Source: Nonomuraea candida
Lineage (GTDB): Bacteria; Actinomycetota; Actinomycetes; Streptosporangiales; Streptosporangiaceae
Assembly (NCBI RefSeq): GCF_000725485.1
Contig: NZ_JOAG01000020.1
Span: 248,001 to 312,000, forward strand
Length of the DNA: 64,000 bases
Direction of reading: 5' to 3'
The notes under the pieces are model-generated. The model was not told the origin of the DNA. It saw nothing but the letters and a program-made list of their open reading frames with translations, and ran no database searches. This document shows, in pieces, positions 53,750-62,899 of the stretch. The position numbers were made by a program, and so were the translations under genes. Numbering within the stretch: the stretch's first letter is position 1; every line of letters starts with the position of its first letter.

Positions 53750-55307
53750 GCTGCTTCCTCTTTCCTGGTGGCGTGACTGCGATCCGGGCAACCTGCGGGT
53801 GCCGGATCAGTGCTGGTCTGCAGCGGCGAGTACGGCACGGCGGGACGGTGCCGGCTGCCTCGATCCGATCGTCACGGGCCCTCCGGGGCTGGGGTAATGG
53901 TGGGCGGACCGTCGAAGGCGTGGACGCCCCGCGGTCACCCCCATCACTGTTCCGCCGGATCGTGAAGCGCGCGCCGCCTCCGCGACGGTTGTCCACCGTC
54001 ACCTCACCGCGGTGCGCCTGAACGGCCTGCGCGACGATGGCGAGACCGAGGCCGGATCCGTGGCGATGCCGGGAGACTTCGCCCCGGTAGAACCTGTCGA
54101 AGATCCGCCTCTGTTCGTGTGCGGCGATCCCGGGGCCGCGGTCCATGACCGTGATGACGGCATCCGTGCCGTCCTGCGCGACCTCCACCTGGACACAGCC
54201 TCTGTCAGGGGAGACTTGGATCGCGTTGCGCACCAAGTTGGCGACGGCGCGCCCCAGCGACGCGGGCTTGACGCGACGCTCCATGGCAGCTCCGCGCACC
54301 GTGACGGCGATCGCGGGGTTGACCCGTCTCGTCCGCTCCACGGCGGCCTCCACCAGGGCGCGCAGTTCGGTCTCCGACCACCGCTCGGGCTCCGACTCTC
54401 CCCTGGCCAGATCGACCAGCTCACCGACCAGTTCGCCGAGTGCCGCCGTCTCGGATTCGATGGCGTCGAGCAGCTGGAGCCGCTCTTCCAGGGCGAGTGG
54501 GCGGCCGGCCTGTTCGACCCGCAGGAGCAGGCTCACGTCGTTGCGCAGCGTCGCGAGCGGGGTGCGGAGTTCGTGCGCCGCGTCCTCCACGAGGTGCCGC
54601 TGCTGGGCCCGGGCTTCGTCCAGTGCGGCGAGCATCTCGTTCAGCGCGCCGGCCAGGCGTGTCAGCTCATCCCGTTCCGGCCCCGGCACGTCGAGCCGCC
54701 GCCCGAGGTCTTTCGTCCGCGCTACCTGCTCCGCCGCGTCAGCCAGGCTGGTCACGGGCCGCAGCCCGGCGCGCGTGGTCCACCAGCCGAGACCGGCGAC
54801 GACGACGATCGCCACCCCGGCGACGCCCACCAGCAGCCACGCCACCAGCGCCATCGTCCGTTCCACGTGCTCCAGCGGCTGCAGCAGTCGCACCATGCCG
54901 CCCGTGCCGAGGGCCACGGTCATGATCCGGTAGGCGTGGCTGTCGACCCGTACCGTGTGCAACGCGGGACGTCCGCCATCGGTGAGCAGCTTGCGCTCCT
55001 CCTCCGCGATGACGAGCGGCACGTCGCCCGGCGGGATCTGGACGAGCGCTTGCCCGTCGCGGTCGAACAGTTGCAGCCCGATCGGCTCGTTCTCCAGCGC
55101 CGTCAGCGGTCCGGGCGCCGTGACCGCCCGCTGTGCCTTCGCCGTCCGCGCGAGCTGCTCGATCGTGGGGACGCGTTCCAGGAGCCGGGCGTCGATGTCG
55201 CCGCGCAGGGACCGGTCGATGAGCACCCATGCGGCCACCGACGCCAAGAGCACGGTGAAGGCCATCGCGCCGCAGACGAGCAGAGCGAGCCTGCTCCTCA
55301 GCGTCAC
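53634..55307 (-). CDS. OmpR-partner sensor histidine kinase with an overlapping C-terminal extension
   Basis: The 557-residue kinase has membrane helices at about 8-30 and 152-175 flanking an extracellular domain, then a HAMP domain, phospho-acceptor His245 in EDAAHELRTPLATLRNDV, N box NLVRNAI, and the G boxes MDRGPGIA and GSGLGLAIVAQAVQAH. The catalytic core ends near residue 452 (ARFTIRRN). About 105 more residues (Arg/Pro-rich, no fold signs) continue, the last part reading through the start of the I36 gene in another frame. The normal stop has probably been lost. The start overlaps the regulator stop by four bases. Confidence 0.85.
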   Translation of the reverse strand: MTLRSRLALLVCGAMAFTVLLASVAAWVLIDRSLRGDIDARLLERVPTIEQLARTAKAQRAVTAPGPLTALENEPIGLQLFDRDGQALVQIPPGDVPLVIAEEERKLLTDGGRPALHTVRVDSHAYRIMTVALGTGGMVRLLQPLEHVERTMALVAWLLVGVAGVAIVVVAGLGWWTTRAGLRPVTSLADAAEQVARTKDLGRRLDVPGPERDELTRLAGALNEMLAALDEARAQQRHLVEDAAHELRTPLATLRNDVSLLLRVEQAGRPLALEERLQLLDAIESETAALGELVGELVDLARGESEPERWSETELRALVEAAVERTRRVNPAIAVTVRGAAMERRVKPASLGRAVANLVRNAIQVSPDRGCVQVEVAQDGTDAVITVMDRGPGIAAHEQRRIFDRFYRGEVSRHRHGSGLGLAIVAQAVQAHRGEVTVDNRRGGGARFTIRRNSDGGDRGASTPSTVRPPLPQPRRARDDRIEAAGTVPPCRTRRCRPALIRHPQVARIAVTPPGKRKQHETDNGQAWNRHADRLSELLHLDRNRECRGPGRYLRGA

Positions 55308-55990
55308 GGCTCACCGGAACGTAACGTGTAGCCGACGCCGCGCACGGTCCGCAGGATCCGGGGCTCTCCGCCCGCCTCCAGCTTGCGGCGCAGGTACCCG
55401 ATGTAGACGTCGAGGGAGTTCGTACCGACGTCGATGTCGTAACCCCAGACGCCGCGGTACAACTGAGCGCGCGTAAGGACCTGCCGGGGATGTCGCATGA
55501 ACAGCTTGAGCAGCTCGAACTCGGTCCTCGTCAGCAGGATCTCCCGGTCTCCGCGAGTAACCGCCCACGTGGACGGGTCGAGGCGGAGGTCTCCCAGGAG
55601 CAGCGGGGGGCCCGGGCTGAGCTCGTCCGGGCTGGTGCGCCGGCTCAGCGCGCGCAGCCGGGCCAGCAATTCCTCGTACGCGAACGGCTTGGCGAGATAA
55701 TCGTCAGCGCCCGCGTCGAGTCCACGTACCCGATCCTGAACCGCGTCACGAGCGGTGAGCATGAGGACGGGCGTACGGTCGCCGCTCTCTCGCAATTCAC
55801 GGCACAAGCGCACGCCGTCCATGCGGGGCATCACGACGTCCACCAGCATCAGGTCGGGCCGCACCTCCGGCAGGACGCGCAGCGCCTCCACACCGTCCGC
55901 GACTGTCGTGACCGTGTACCCCTCGAACCGGAGCGAGCGGGCGAGCGATGCGCACAGAGCCGGCTCGTCGTCGACGATCAATACCTGCAT
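55304..55990 (-). CDS. OmpR/PhoB-type response regulator (MprA-like)
   Basis: The 228-residue regulator has a receiver domain with Asp51 in LMLVDVVMPRMDG, the conserved Lys in DDYLAKPF, and a winged-helix domain with LTRTEFELLKLFMRHPRQVL and VYIGYLRRKLE. ATG 55990 gives the typical MQVLIVDDEP start; an in-frame ATG at 56008 is less likely. It is translationally coupled to its kinase. Confidence 0.92.
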   Translation of the reverse strand: MQVLIVDDEPALCASLARSLRFEGYTVTTVADGVEALRVLPEVRPDLMLVDVVMPRMDGVRLCRELRESGDRTPVLMLTARDAVQDRVRGLDAGADDYLAKPFAYEELLARLRALSRRTSPDELSPGPPLLLGDLRLDPSTWAVTRGDREILLTRTEFELLKLFMRHPRQVLTRAQLYRGVWGYDIDVGTNSLDVYIGYLRRKLEAGGEPRILRTVRGVGYTLRSGEP

Positions 55991-56058
55991 CCGCCAAATC
56001 TGTCGCACAGAGCCTAAGAACGGCCTAAGGACTGCGGCGCACCTCGCAGTCGCCGGTG

Positions 56059-56493
56059 TCAGGCCTTGGCCACGCGTTCCGCCAAGGCTTCGTTCATCGC
56101 AAGGAATCCGGCGCGCGTCGGCCCGTCCAAGGTGCGGCGCAAGAACGGGACGAGGACGCCGCTGAAAGTCTCACTGTGGATCAGCCGGGTGCCGGATTCG
56201 ACGGCGTGCAGTTCGAAGCGGTGGCGTCCGTCGAAGACGCCGGGAACGCCGAGATGGCCCAGCCACTCCAGGACGGCGATGTGGGTGAGTTCGGTGATGC
56301 GCGGGCGGAAGGTCATCGCCGAGCCTCCCGGCGGCTCCATCCGCATTTCGAGCCTGCCACCGACCTCGACGTCACCACCGGCCCTGACGATGAACGGATT
56401 CCACTGCGCGTACGCCTCGATGCCGATCAGGTGATGCCAGACGTCATCGATGCCGGCGGGGATGTCGATCTGTGTACTGATCCGGTGACGCAT
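56059..56493 (-). CDS. SRPBCC-domain protein
   Basis: The 144-residue protein reads ISTQIDIPAGIDDVWHHLIG, AYAQWNPFIVRAGGDVEVGG and SGTRLIHSETFSGVLVPFLR, the strand-helix-strand pattern of START/SRPBCC folds that hold small hydrophobic ligands. ATG 56493 with GGAAGGA upstream is used. It lies upstream of the two-component pair on the same strand, with about 70 bases between. Confidence 0.82.
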   Translation of the reverse strand: MRHRISTQIDIPAGIDDVWHHLIGIEAYAQWNPFIVRAGGDVEVGGRLEMRMEPPGGSAMTFRPRITELTHIAVLEWLGHLGVPGVFDGRHRFELHAVESGTRLIHSETFSGVLVPFLRRTLDGPTRAGFLAMNEALAERVAKA

Positions 56494-57201
56494 AAGGGGT
56501 CCTTCCTGGGCGGGGCACAGAGGACAACCAAGCGCCCGCGGTTCATCGAATCGCAACAGACGTCGGGGACGTACGCACAGCACACCACACAAAACTAAGA
56601 ATTTCTGGCAAGTCAATCTGCACGGTGACAGGCTCCAGTGCAGCGCTCAGCTCGCGCCGGTCGGCTGTTGAGAGCCGTCCACGCCGGCCGAATCTGATCA
56701 GGTGCGTGTTGAAGGAGGCGATGGCGGAAGCTCCGGCGGTGAGACCCGGTTCGGCGGTGCGGAGTCGCAGGGCCGTCACGTGTTTGATCATCTGGTCGTC
56801 GGGACGGCCCGCCGGTTCCGGGCGCCAGGCCGAGCCGATGTTCTGCAGCCACGGCAGCGGCACGAAGCCTGCACTCGCAGAAGGCGAACCCGGCGATCGA
56901 GGCGCTGTGCAGGTCGAGCCCCGCGAATCGCCGAGCACCTGCTGCAGCGGTCGTCTCGTCCCTCCTGACTGGTGTGGAACGCTTGTCGATCCGCGAGGGC
57001 GAACACGCGCCCGGCCATGTTCCCCGGGCAGAGCTGCCCGCGGACCTGCTGGAGATCGCGCGGTCGATCATGCCACCAGGTTGCGCCGCACCCGCGCCAC
57101 TGGTCCGTCAGCCGCACCTGGCGCGGCGCCCGCGTCCACCGTCACGATGTCCTCCGTGACAGCCACCAACGGATGACCAGCCGGCGGGGCTGCGCCCATG
57201 G
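56494..57201. other. gene-free stretch with coding-like fragments
   Basis: A minus-strand frame at about 56590-56800 reads MIKHVTALRLRTAEPGLTAG and LSTADRRELSAALEPVTVQI, and a plus-strand frame near 56974 reads RAELPADLLEIARSIM. Each may be part of a lost gene; neither belongs to a family I can name. No intact gene is present. Confidence 0.35.
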
Positions 57202-58296
57202 TCACTTCGGGCCCGGTATCGACACGCCGAAGCCGGTGCGGGCGACGTACTTCGCGGTGCGGCACGTCGCCTCCTTGACCGCGACCCCGGCGCGTCCGGC
57301 GACGTAGGCCCGCCGGAGGGTGTCGTCGAGGTGGGTGAACTGGCTTACCGCGTCCTGGCGTCCGAGGCTGACCGTCTGGGCGAGATAGCCCATGGAGTAC
57401 GGCTCTGGCGTGCGCCCGCCGATCAACCGGGCAAGGGCTCCGGCCGCGTACGCGGCCTGCGGTTGGGCAGTCTGGCAGGCCATGCGTGCTCTCGGCACCG
57501 CCGCGCAGTCGCCCACCACGAAGATGCGTTCGTCGTTGACGCTGCGCAGAAACTCGTCCACGATGGCACGCCCGTCCGTGTCGACGTCAAGGCCGCTGTG
57601 TGCCGCAAGGTCCGGGACGCCCCCCATGACCGCCCACAGGGTCAGGTCAGAGGCGAACGCCGTTCCCGACCGGAGGCGCACGATGCCGCCGAACCGCCCC
57701 GTGCCCGCGCTCACCTCCGTGACCTTGTCGTCCACCAGGTCGACCTTCAGGCGCTCCAGCCCGGCGCGGACTCGCCGTCGCGCTCCGTGGGAGAAGGTCC
57801 CGGCGACCGAGGAGCCGGCCAGCCGCACCCGGACGTCCGGCCTGGCGCAGGCTACCTCGGCCGCCGTCTCGATGCCCGTCGAGCCGCCCCCGACGACCGT
57901 GACGGTGCCTCCCGCGGGCAGCTCGGCGAACGCCGCGCGAGCCTGTTCGGCACCCTCCCACGTGCCCACCGGGATCGTTCCGGGCATCGGCATGGCTGCG
58001 CTGCCCACGGCCAGGAAGGAGTAGTCGAAGGGGACGTGCGTGCCGTCTTCGAGAGCCACAGCGCCGTTACCGATCTTGACGGCGGTGCCGGTCCGCGTCG
58101 TGATCCCGGCACGCAGCATGGAGGTGAGGGGCGTCGCGGCGGCGCCGGTCCCCGCGATCTGCTGGTGCAGCCGTACGCGTTCCACGAAGTCAGGCCGGGG
58201 GTTGATCACCGTGACCTCGGCGGACCTCACCTTCCTCGCCACCCGGTTCGCCGCGAGCACGCCCGCGTAGCCGGCGCCTATCACCACAACTTTCAT
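57202..58296 (-). CDS. FAD/NAD-dependent oxidoreductase (NDH-2/AIF-like), ECF41-linked
   Basis: The 364-residue protein opens MKVVVIGAGYAGVLAANRVA (FAD motif) and has a second dinucleotide motif TVTVVGGGSTGIETAAEVAC for NAD(P)H and IFVVGDCAAVP near the C-terminus, typical of NDH-2-like pyridine nucleotide-disulfide oxidoreductases. ATG 58296 follows AGGAGG with good spacing. It is divergent from an ECF41 sigma gene. Members of that group typically control a neighbouring oxidoreductase, carboxymuconolactone decarboxylase or epimerase gene, and a matching promoter lies before it. Confidence 0.87.
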   Translation of the reverse strand: MKVVVIGAGYAGVLAANRVARKVRSAEVTVINPRPDFVERVRLHQQIAGTGAAATPLTSMLRAGITTRTGTAVKIGNGAVALEDGTHVPFDYSFLAVGSAAMPMPGTIPVGTWEGAEQARAAFAELPAGGTVTVVGGGSTGIETAAEVACARPDVRVRLAGSSVAGTFSHGARRRVRAGLERLKVDLVDDKVTEVSAGTGRFGGIVRLRSGTAFASDLTLWAVMGGVPDLAAHSGLDVDTDGRAIVDEFLRSVNDERIFVVGDCAAVPRARMACQTAQPQAAYAAGALARLIGGRTPEPYSMGYLAQTVSLGRQDAVSQFTHLDDTLRRAYVAGRAGVAVKEATCRTAKYVARTGFGVSIPGPK

Positions 58297-58329
58297 GTCG
58301 GCCTCCTGTTTGCTCACTGGATGGCATAA

Positions 58330-58356
58330 GACGCCGGAAACCCGAACCCTGTGACG
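58330..58356 (-). promoter_or_regulatory. ECF41-type promoter facing the oxidoreductase gene
   Basis: On the minus strand CGTCACA (58356-58350), 16 bases, CGTC (58333-58330) matches the known ECF41 pattern TGTCACA/CGTC in all but the first base. The transcript would start near 58323 and leave a short leader before ATG 58296. Confidence 0.75.
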
Positions 58357-58366
58357 GCCGGCTCGG

Positions 58367-58393
58367 TGTCACAGGATGGTGAGGTCCGGCGTC
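58367..58393 (+). promoter_or_regulatory. ECF41-type promoter facing the sigma gene
   Basis: TGTCACA (58367-58373), 16 bases, CGTC (58390-58393) is an exact match to the ECF41 promoter pattern. It lies about 40 bases before the ribosome site of the sigma gene leader, implying autoregulation. Confidence 0.8.
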
Positions 58394-58435
58394 TTGTGGG
58401 TGACACGATGAAGAGCGCGCAGACAGGAGGTCCCC

Positions 58436-58468
58436 ATGGCCGACGCGTTTCGGATGACTGACGTATGA
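58436..58468 (+). CDS. 10-codon leader ORF overlapping the sigma gene start
   Basis: ATG 58436 follows a perfect AGGAGG at 58425-58430 and encodes MADAFRMTDV. Its TGA overlaps the ATG of the sigma gene (ATGA), while that ATG has only a weak ribosome site of its own. This points to translational coupling. Alternatively the sigma protein starts here and a base is missing. Confidence 0.45.
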   Translation: MADAFRMTDV

Positions 58469-59362
58469 GCGCGGACCGCCGTCCGGGGCCCGCTATCGAG
58501 GCGTTCGTCGCCCACCGGAACCTGCTCTTCACGGCGGCCTACGAGCTGCTCGGCTCTGCCGCCGATGCTGAGGACGTCCTGCAGGAGACCTGGCTGCGGT
58601 GGGCGGACGCCGATCTCAGCGCGGTACGGGATCAGCGTGCGTACCTGGTGCGGATCGTCACCCGCCAGGCGCTGACCAGGCTGCGTACGCTGGGCGGGGC
58701 GCAAGGAGTCCTACGTCGGTTCCTGGCTGCCCGAGCCGCTGCTGACCGCGCCCGACGTGGCCGAGGACGTGGAGCTGGCCGACAGTGTCTCGATGGCGAT
58801 GCTGCTGGTGCTGGAGACGCTCGCACCGACCGAGCGGGCGGTGTTCGTGCTGCGTGAGGTGTTCGCTCTGGACTACGACGATGTCGCGGAAGCGGTCGGC
58901 AAGAGCCCTGCGGCCGTGCGTCAGATCGCCCATCGGGCACGGGCGCACGTCGCGGCACGCCGGCCGCGCGGGGTCGTCTCCCAGGCCGAGACCCGGCGCG
59001 TGCTCAAGGCGTTCCAGCGGGCGGTCGAGACGGGCGATCTGCAGGGTCTGCTTGACATCATCGCGCCGGACGTCGTCGTCCTGAGTGACGGCGGCGGGGT
59101 CAAACGGGCCATCCCGGTGCCCATCGTGGGAGCCGACAAGCTGGGCCCCTGGTTGACCGCGGGCCTCGACATGATCGGTGCTGGGGCGTCGTTGGAGCCG
59201 GTGCAGGTGAACGGTTACCCGGCCTTGATCTTTCGGATCGACGGGAAGATCGACGGCGTCCTGGCGGCGCTGGTCGAGGACAGCCTCATCACCGGGCTCT
59301 ACTACGTGCGCAATCCCGAAAAGCTGTTGCGTGTGGAGCACGAGACCGGGATGCGCCGTTGA
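58465..59362 (+). pseudogene. ECF41 (SigJ-like) sigma factor with SnoaL-like tail, one-base frameshift
   Basis: The first frame reads AYELLGSAADAEDVLQETWL and YLVRIVTRQALTRLRTLG (region 2). At a GGGG run near 58696 one extra base shifts the frame. The next frame gives RKESYVGSWLPEPLLT, LAPTERAVFVLREVFALDYD (region 4) and a C-terminal SnoaL-like domain ending YYVRNPEKLL, the signature layout of ECF41. The joined product would have about 298 residues. Since everything else is intact, an assembly error is as likely as a real mutation. Confidence 0.82.
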
Positions 59363-59578
59363 TGCCGTGGTGAGACAGCTGTCCGTGCTTGGGGATCACT
59401 GCTCGGGCCGCGGCCGTCCCAGGCTGACCTGTGTCCCGTCCCCGACCCCCGATCCTGAGACCGGCTCCGCGCCCCGAATCTACGGAAACTCTTAATACCG
59501 CCTTAGATCCACCTCAATCTGCCACGGAACAGTGATGGGGGTGACCGCGGGGCGTCCACGCCTTCGACGACCGCCTCC

Positions 59579-60697
59579 GTGGCGCCGGCCGGCGCCACGA
59601 CCGGGTCGCGCGAAAATCGGCGCGTTCCCCGAGGGCTGCGGCCCGGCGGGGAGTTCGACCGCTACCTCGCCCACCTCGCCGGGCAGGACCGGTTCTCCGG
59701 CGTGGTGCTGCTCGCATATCGGGACAGACCAGTCCTGCTGCGCGCCTACGGTCTGACCGACCGCGCGCGCTCGGTGCCCAATCACGCCAGCACCCGGTTC
59801 AATATCGCATCGGTGACCAAAAGCCTCACCGGGATCGCTGTCATGCGGCTCGTCGAGCAGCGCAAGGTCAAGTTGAACGGCAAGCTCGGCGACTACCTGG
59901 ACGGGTTCGCGCCGGAGGTCGCCAACGCTGTCACCGTGCACCACCTGCTCACCCACACCAGCGGCATGGGCGGCTACAGCCGGACGGACGCGTTCGCCCA
60001 AGGCGTGCAGAGGTGGACCAGCGAAGCGGAGGTGATGGACGGCATCCTCGGCATCATCCGCGCCACCGAATCGAAGGCCGCCGATCCCGGCATCGAGCAT
60101 CGCTACAGCGACTCGGGATACGCCGTGCTCGGCGCCATCGTGGCGGCCATGTCCAAGGGTTCCTACTACGACTATGTACACGAGCACGTCATGGCCGCCG
60201 CCGGCATGACGCGTTCCGGCTTCTTTCCCAAGCCGAAGGTGCTGGCCGCCGACGACATCGCGCATCCCCACACCACCGACCGGGAGACCGGTGCGCGGAT
60301 CGACTTCACCACCAGCCCGTACTTCGGCTACCTCGGCGGTCCGGCGGACGCCGCCTACGCCACGGCCGAGGACCTGCTCCGGTTCGCCGTGGCGGTCCGC
60401 GACACCGACACGCTGCTCAGCCGCGCCTTCGCCACGCTGACCACCGGCGCCAAAGTGCCGGTGCCCGCCGACACCGCGCCGCCGGCCTGGGCCGAGCACC
60501 AGTTCTACGGGTACGGGTTCCGGGCGGCGATCGCCGGTGGACACCGCCTGTTCGGACACTCGGGCACCGGCGCCGGCAACCGTAGCAACCTTGACATCTT
60601 CCCTGACCTTGGCTGGGTCACGGTGACCCTCGGGAACTACCTGGACCCGATCACCGACGTCGTCCGGCTGCAGCGGCAGCTCATCACCCAGCCCTGA
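59579..60697 (+). CDS. serine hydrolase, beta-lactamase/class C-like
   Basis: The 372-residue product has the S-x-x-K motif SVTK (Ser78, Lys81) in FNIASVTKSLTGIAVMRLVE, a second motif YSDSGYAVLG (Tyr176; usual Y-x-N is Y-S-D here) and a C-terminal HSGTGAGNRS in place of K-T-G. This fits PF00144 serine hydrolases such as D-aminopeptidases or esterases. The GTG start is uncertain: the first 25 residues look Arg-rich and no clear signal peptide is visible, so the true N-terminus may be frameshifted upstream. The aspartyl-protease gene follows after 26 bases. Confidence 0.8.
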   Translation: MAPAGATTGSRENRRVPRGLRPGGEFDRYLAHLAGQDRFSGVVLLAYRDRPVLLRAYGLTDRARSVPNHASTRFNIASVTKSLTGIAVMRLVEQRKVKLNGKLGDYLDGFAPEVANAVTVHHLLTHTSGMGGYSRTDAFAQGVQRWTSEAEVMDGILGIIRATESKAADPGIEHRYSDSGYAVLGAIVAAMSKGSYYDYVHEHVMAAAGMTRSGFFPKPKVLAADDIAHPHTTDRETGARIDFTTSPYFGYLGGPADAAYATAEDLLRFAVAVRDTDTLLSRAFATLTTGAKVPVPADTAPPAWAEHQFYGYGFRAAIAGGHRLFGHSGTGAGNRSNLDIFPDLGWVTVTLGNYLDPITDVVRLQRQLITQP

Positions 60698-60723
60698 CCT
60701 GTCCCCACCGTGAAGGAGTCTCC

Positions 60724-62043
60724 ATGACCATGCCGGAGCAACTGCCGTCTTCCGTCCCCCCGAGCCGCCGATCCGTCCTCGCCGCTGCCGCTGCATTGGC
60801 CGTGGCCGGTCCGCTCGGCGCGGCCATCGCCGATCCCCATGCCGCACACGCCGAGAGGACGGCCGGTGCCGATCCGGACCAGTTGTTCAGGGCGGGCCGG
60901 TTCGCCGCCGCTGACGCGGGCTACAGGCGCATCCTCGCCCGGCACCCCGACCACGCCCACGCGCTCGCACAGCGCGGGTACATCGCCCTGCTGTCCAACC
61001 GGTACGCCGACACCGAGCGGTTCCTGACCCGTGCGATCGAACTGGCGCCCGGCGACAACGAATCGAAGACGCGGCTGGCCGACTGCTACGTCCGCCAGAA
61101 CGACCCCGTACGGGCCCTGCCGCTGCTGCGCGCCGCAGGTCAGAAGCCCAAGGCCGCCCAGTACGCCGCCATGCAGAACGTGCGGCCCTTTCAGCCCAGC
61201 GGCGAGCACAACGCACGTGTGCCGTTCCTGCACCTCGACCCCCTCCCCGTCGTCGAGGCCTCCTGCAACGGCCACCGGGCGCGCTACTTCTTCGACACCG
61301 GCGCGACGCTGATCATCGGCCAGGAGACCGCGGAGTCCACCGGCATCGAAGTGCTGGCCGAGACCAAACTCCCCCAGGGCGGCAACCAGCTCACCTTCTA
61401 CTTCGGCGTCGCCCGCTCCTTCGCCCTGGGCGGCCTGGTGCTGCGTAACGTCCCCGTGATGTGGAACGACGGCAAGGCCGCCCTGCCCAAGGTGCCCGGC
61501 ACCGACGTGCAACCGACCGGGGTCATCGGCACCACACTGCTCCACCACGTGCTCGCCACACTCGACTACGGGCGCGGCGAGATGGTGGTGCGGCGGCCGA
61601 CGCCGGCGCAGCGGCGCGCCTTCCACACCGCCGCACGCCGGAAGGGAGCCACTGAAGTGCCCTTCTGGATGGCTCCCGACCACTTCCTGTACGTCCCCGG
61701 CAGCGTCAACGGCACCGGACCCAAGGTGTGCAGCATCGACACCGGCGGCCCCGGCATCGGCCTGGTGGTCACCGAACCGACCGCCCACGATCTGGGCATC
61801 GAACTCGACTATGACAACCGCGGGCAGTTCTTCGGCCAGACCGTCTATCCATTCGTCCACGGTGCTCGAGTGAGTGTCGGCAAGATCCGGCGTACCGTGC
61901 CGGGCATCGCCGGGCCGCTGAACCACTCACTGGAGCGCAGCAAATTCGACTCGCTCGGCAACATCTCGCACGAGTTCCTCAGACCACTGGCCTTCACGTT
62001 CGACTTCGTCAGCATGCGGCTGTCACTCCTTGAGACCGCCTGA
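60724..62043 (+). CDS. Tat-exported aspartyl protease-like protein with TPR N-terminus
   Basis: The 439-residue product has a twin-arginine signal (SRRSVLAAAAALAVAGPLGA). A tetratricopeptide region (about 50-140; GRFAAADAGYRRILARHPDH) is followed by two retropepsin-like halves with FFDTGATLII (Asp191) and CSIDTGGPGIGL (Asp339). Both have the D-T-G motif, so the active site could be completed within one chain. It lies 26 bases after the serine hydrolase and is probably co-transcribed. Confidence 0.82.
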   Translation: MTMPEQLPSSVPPSRRSVLAAAAALAVAGPLGAAIADPHAAHAERTAGADPDQLFRAGRFAAADAGYRRILARHPDHAHALAQRGYIALLSNRYADTERFLTRAIELAPGDNESKTRLADCYVRQNDPVRALPLLRAAGQKPKAAQYAAMQNVRPFQPSGEHNARVPFLHLDPLPVVEASCNGHRARYFFDTGATLIIGQETAESTGIEVLAETKLPQGGNQLTFYFGVARSFALGGLVLRNVPVMWNDGKAALPKVPGTDVQPTGVIGTTLLHHVLATLDYGRGEMVVRRPTPAQRRAFHTAARRKGATEVPFWMAPDHFLYVPGSVNGTGPKVCSIDTGGPGIGLVVTEPTAHDLGIELDYDNRGQFFGQTVYPFVHGARVSVGKIRRTVPGIAGPLNHSLERSKFDSLGNISHEFLRPLAFTFDFVSMRLSLLETA

Positions 62044-62086
62044 CCGAGCTGTGGCCGCACTACACCGGTTGAATTCGTAGAGTCGG

Positions 62087-62290
62087 TCATGGTTTTGCCG
62101 GGGTGTCGAGGGTGGGGCCGGTCTGGGCCAGGCAGCCGGTGAGCAGGTGCGGCCGGTACTGGATCTTCTTGAGCTTGCGTTTGATGATCCGCGCCAGGCC
62201 GGCCAGATGGCGACGGCGAAGTTGGCCAGGGCTCGGCGCAGCAGCGACCACACGCCCGGTGAAAGTGCGGTGGGCGCACGTTGAACAAGA
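62087..62290 (-). pseudogene. C-terminal remnant of a transposase
   Basis: Read with one frame change on the minus strand, it gives GVWSLLRRALANFAVAI, then GLARIIKRKLKKIQYRPHLL and TGCLAQTG, resembling the last segment of DDE transposases of actinobacteria. Nothing upstream belongs to it and no terminal repeats are seen. The rest of the gap up to 62438 is empty. Confidence 0.4.
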
Positions 62291-62438
62291 TCATTAACTG
62301 CCAGTGGCCGTTCCTGGGGTCCCGACTCGTACGCCAAACCTTCCCCGCGCCCGCCCCGTTTGGTGGCAAAGGGGCAGGACTGCTGCACCTGTCGGGGCAT
62401 AGCGTGGCGCTCGCCATCGAAGCCCCCCGGAGGTGGTC

Positions 62439-62822
62439 ATGAGCGAATCGTTGCCGGTACGCGCACCGATTTACGTACGTCACTTCGGCAAGCTCGTCGA
62501 TCTCACGCTGGCCGCGATCACCGTGGTGGTGTTCGTCGCCGCCGCTCTCGCCACGTTCGTGCAGTCACCCTGGGACGGCGCGATCCAGCTCGCTCTGGTT
62601 CTCGCTGTGCTCGTGCTCTTCCGGCGGCGCCGGCCCATGTTCGTGCTGCTGTTGTCGGTCGCCGCGATCTTCGTCTACCACCTTGCCGGCTGGTCGCCCG
62701 CCGGGTGGATCTGGCCGGCCTCGGTCGCCTACTTCACCGCAGCGGCAACGTCGCGGGTGGGTCGGCGGTGTAGGGCGGCCATGGCTCGCTCCGCTGCCGT
62801 GCCGTGGACAACGCCCTGCTGA
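62439..62822 (+). pseudogene. N-terminal membrane part of a sensor histidine kinase, truncated
   Basis: ATG 62439 follows ggaggt with good spacing. The product has membrane helices (LTLAAITVVVFVAAALATFV, ALVLAVLVLFRRRRPMFVLL, SVAAIFVYHLAG) as in NarL-type kinases. After ASVAYFTAAATSRVG the frame becomes unlike protein and stops. The dimerisation and ATPase domains are missing. Confidence 0.6.
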
Positions 62823-62899
62823 TCGCGCTGCGATAAGGCCATCGGCGCATCCTGCATCGGCGGCGGCCGGTCAGACCAGGACCGCAGGATTCCCGCCGC

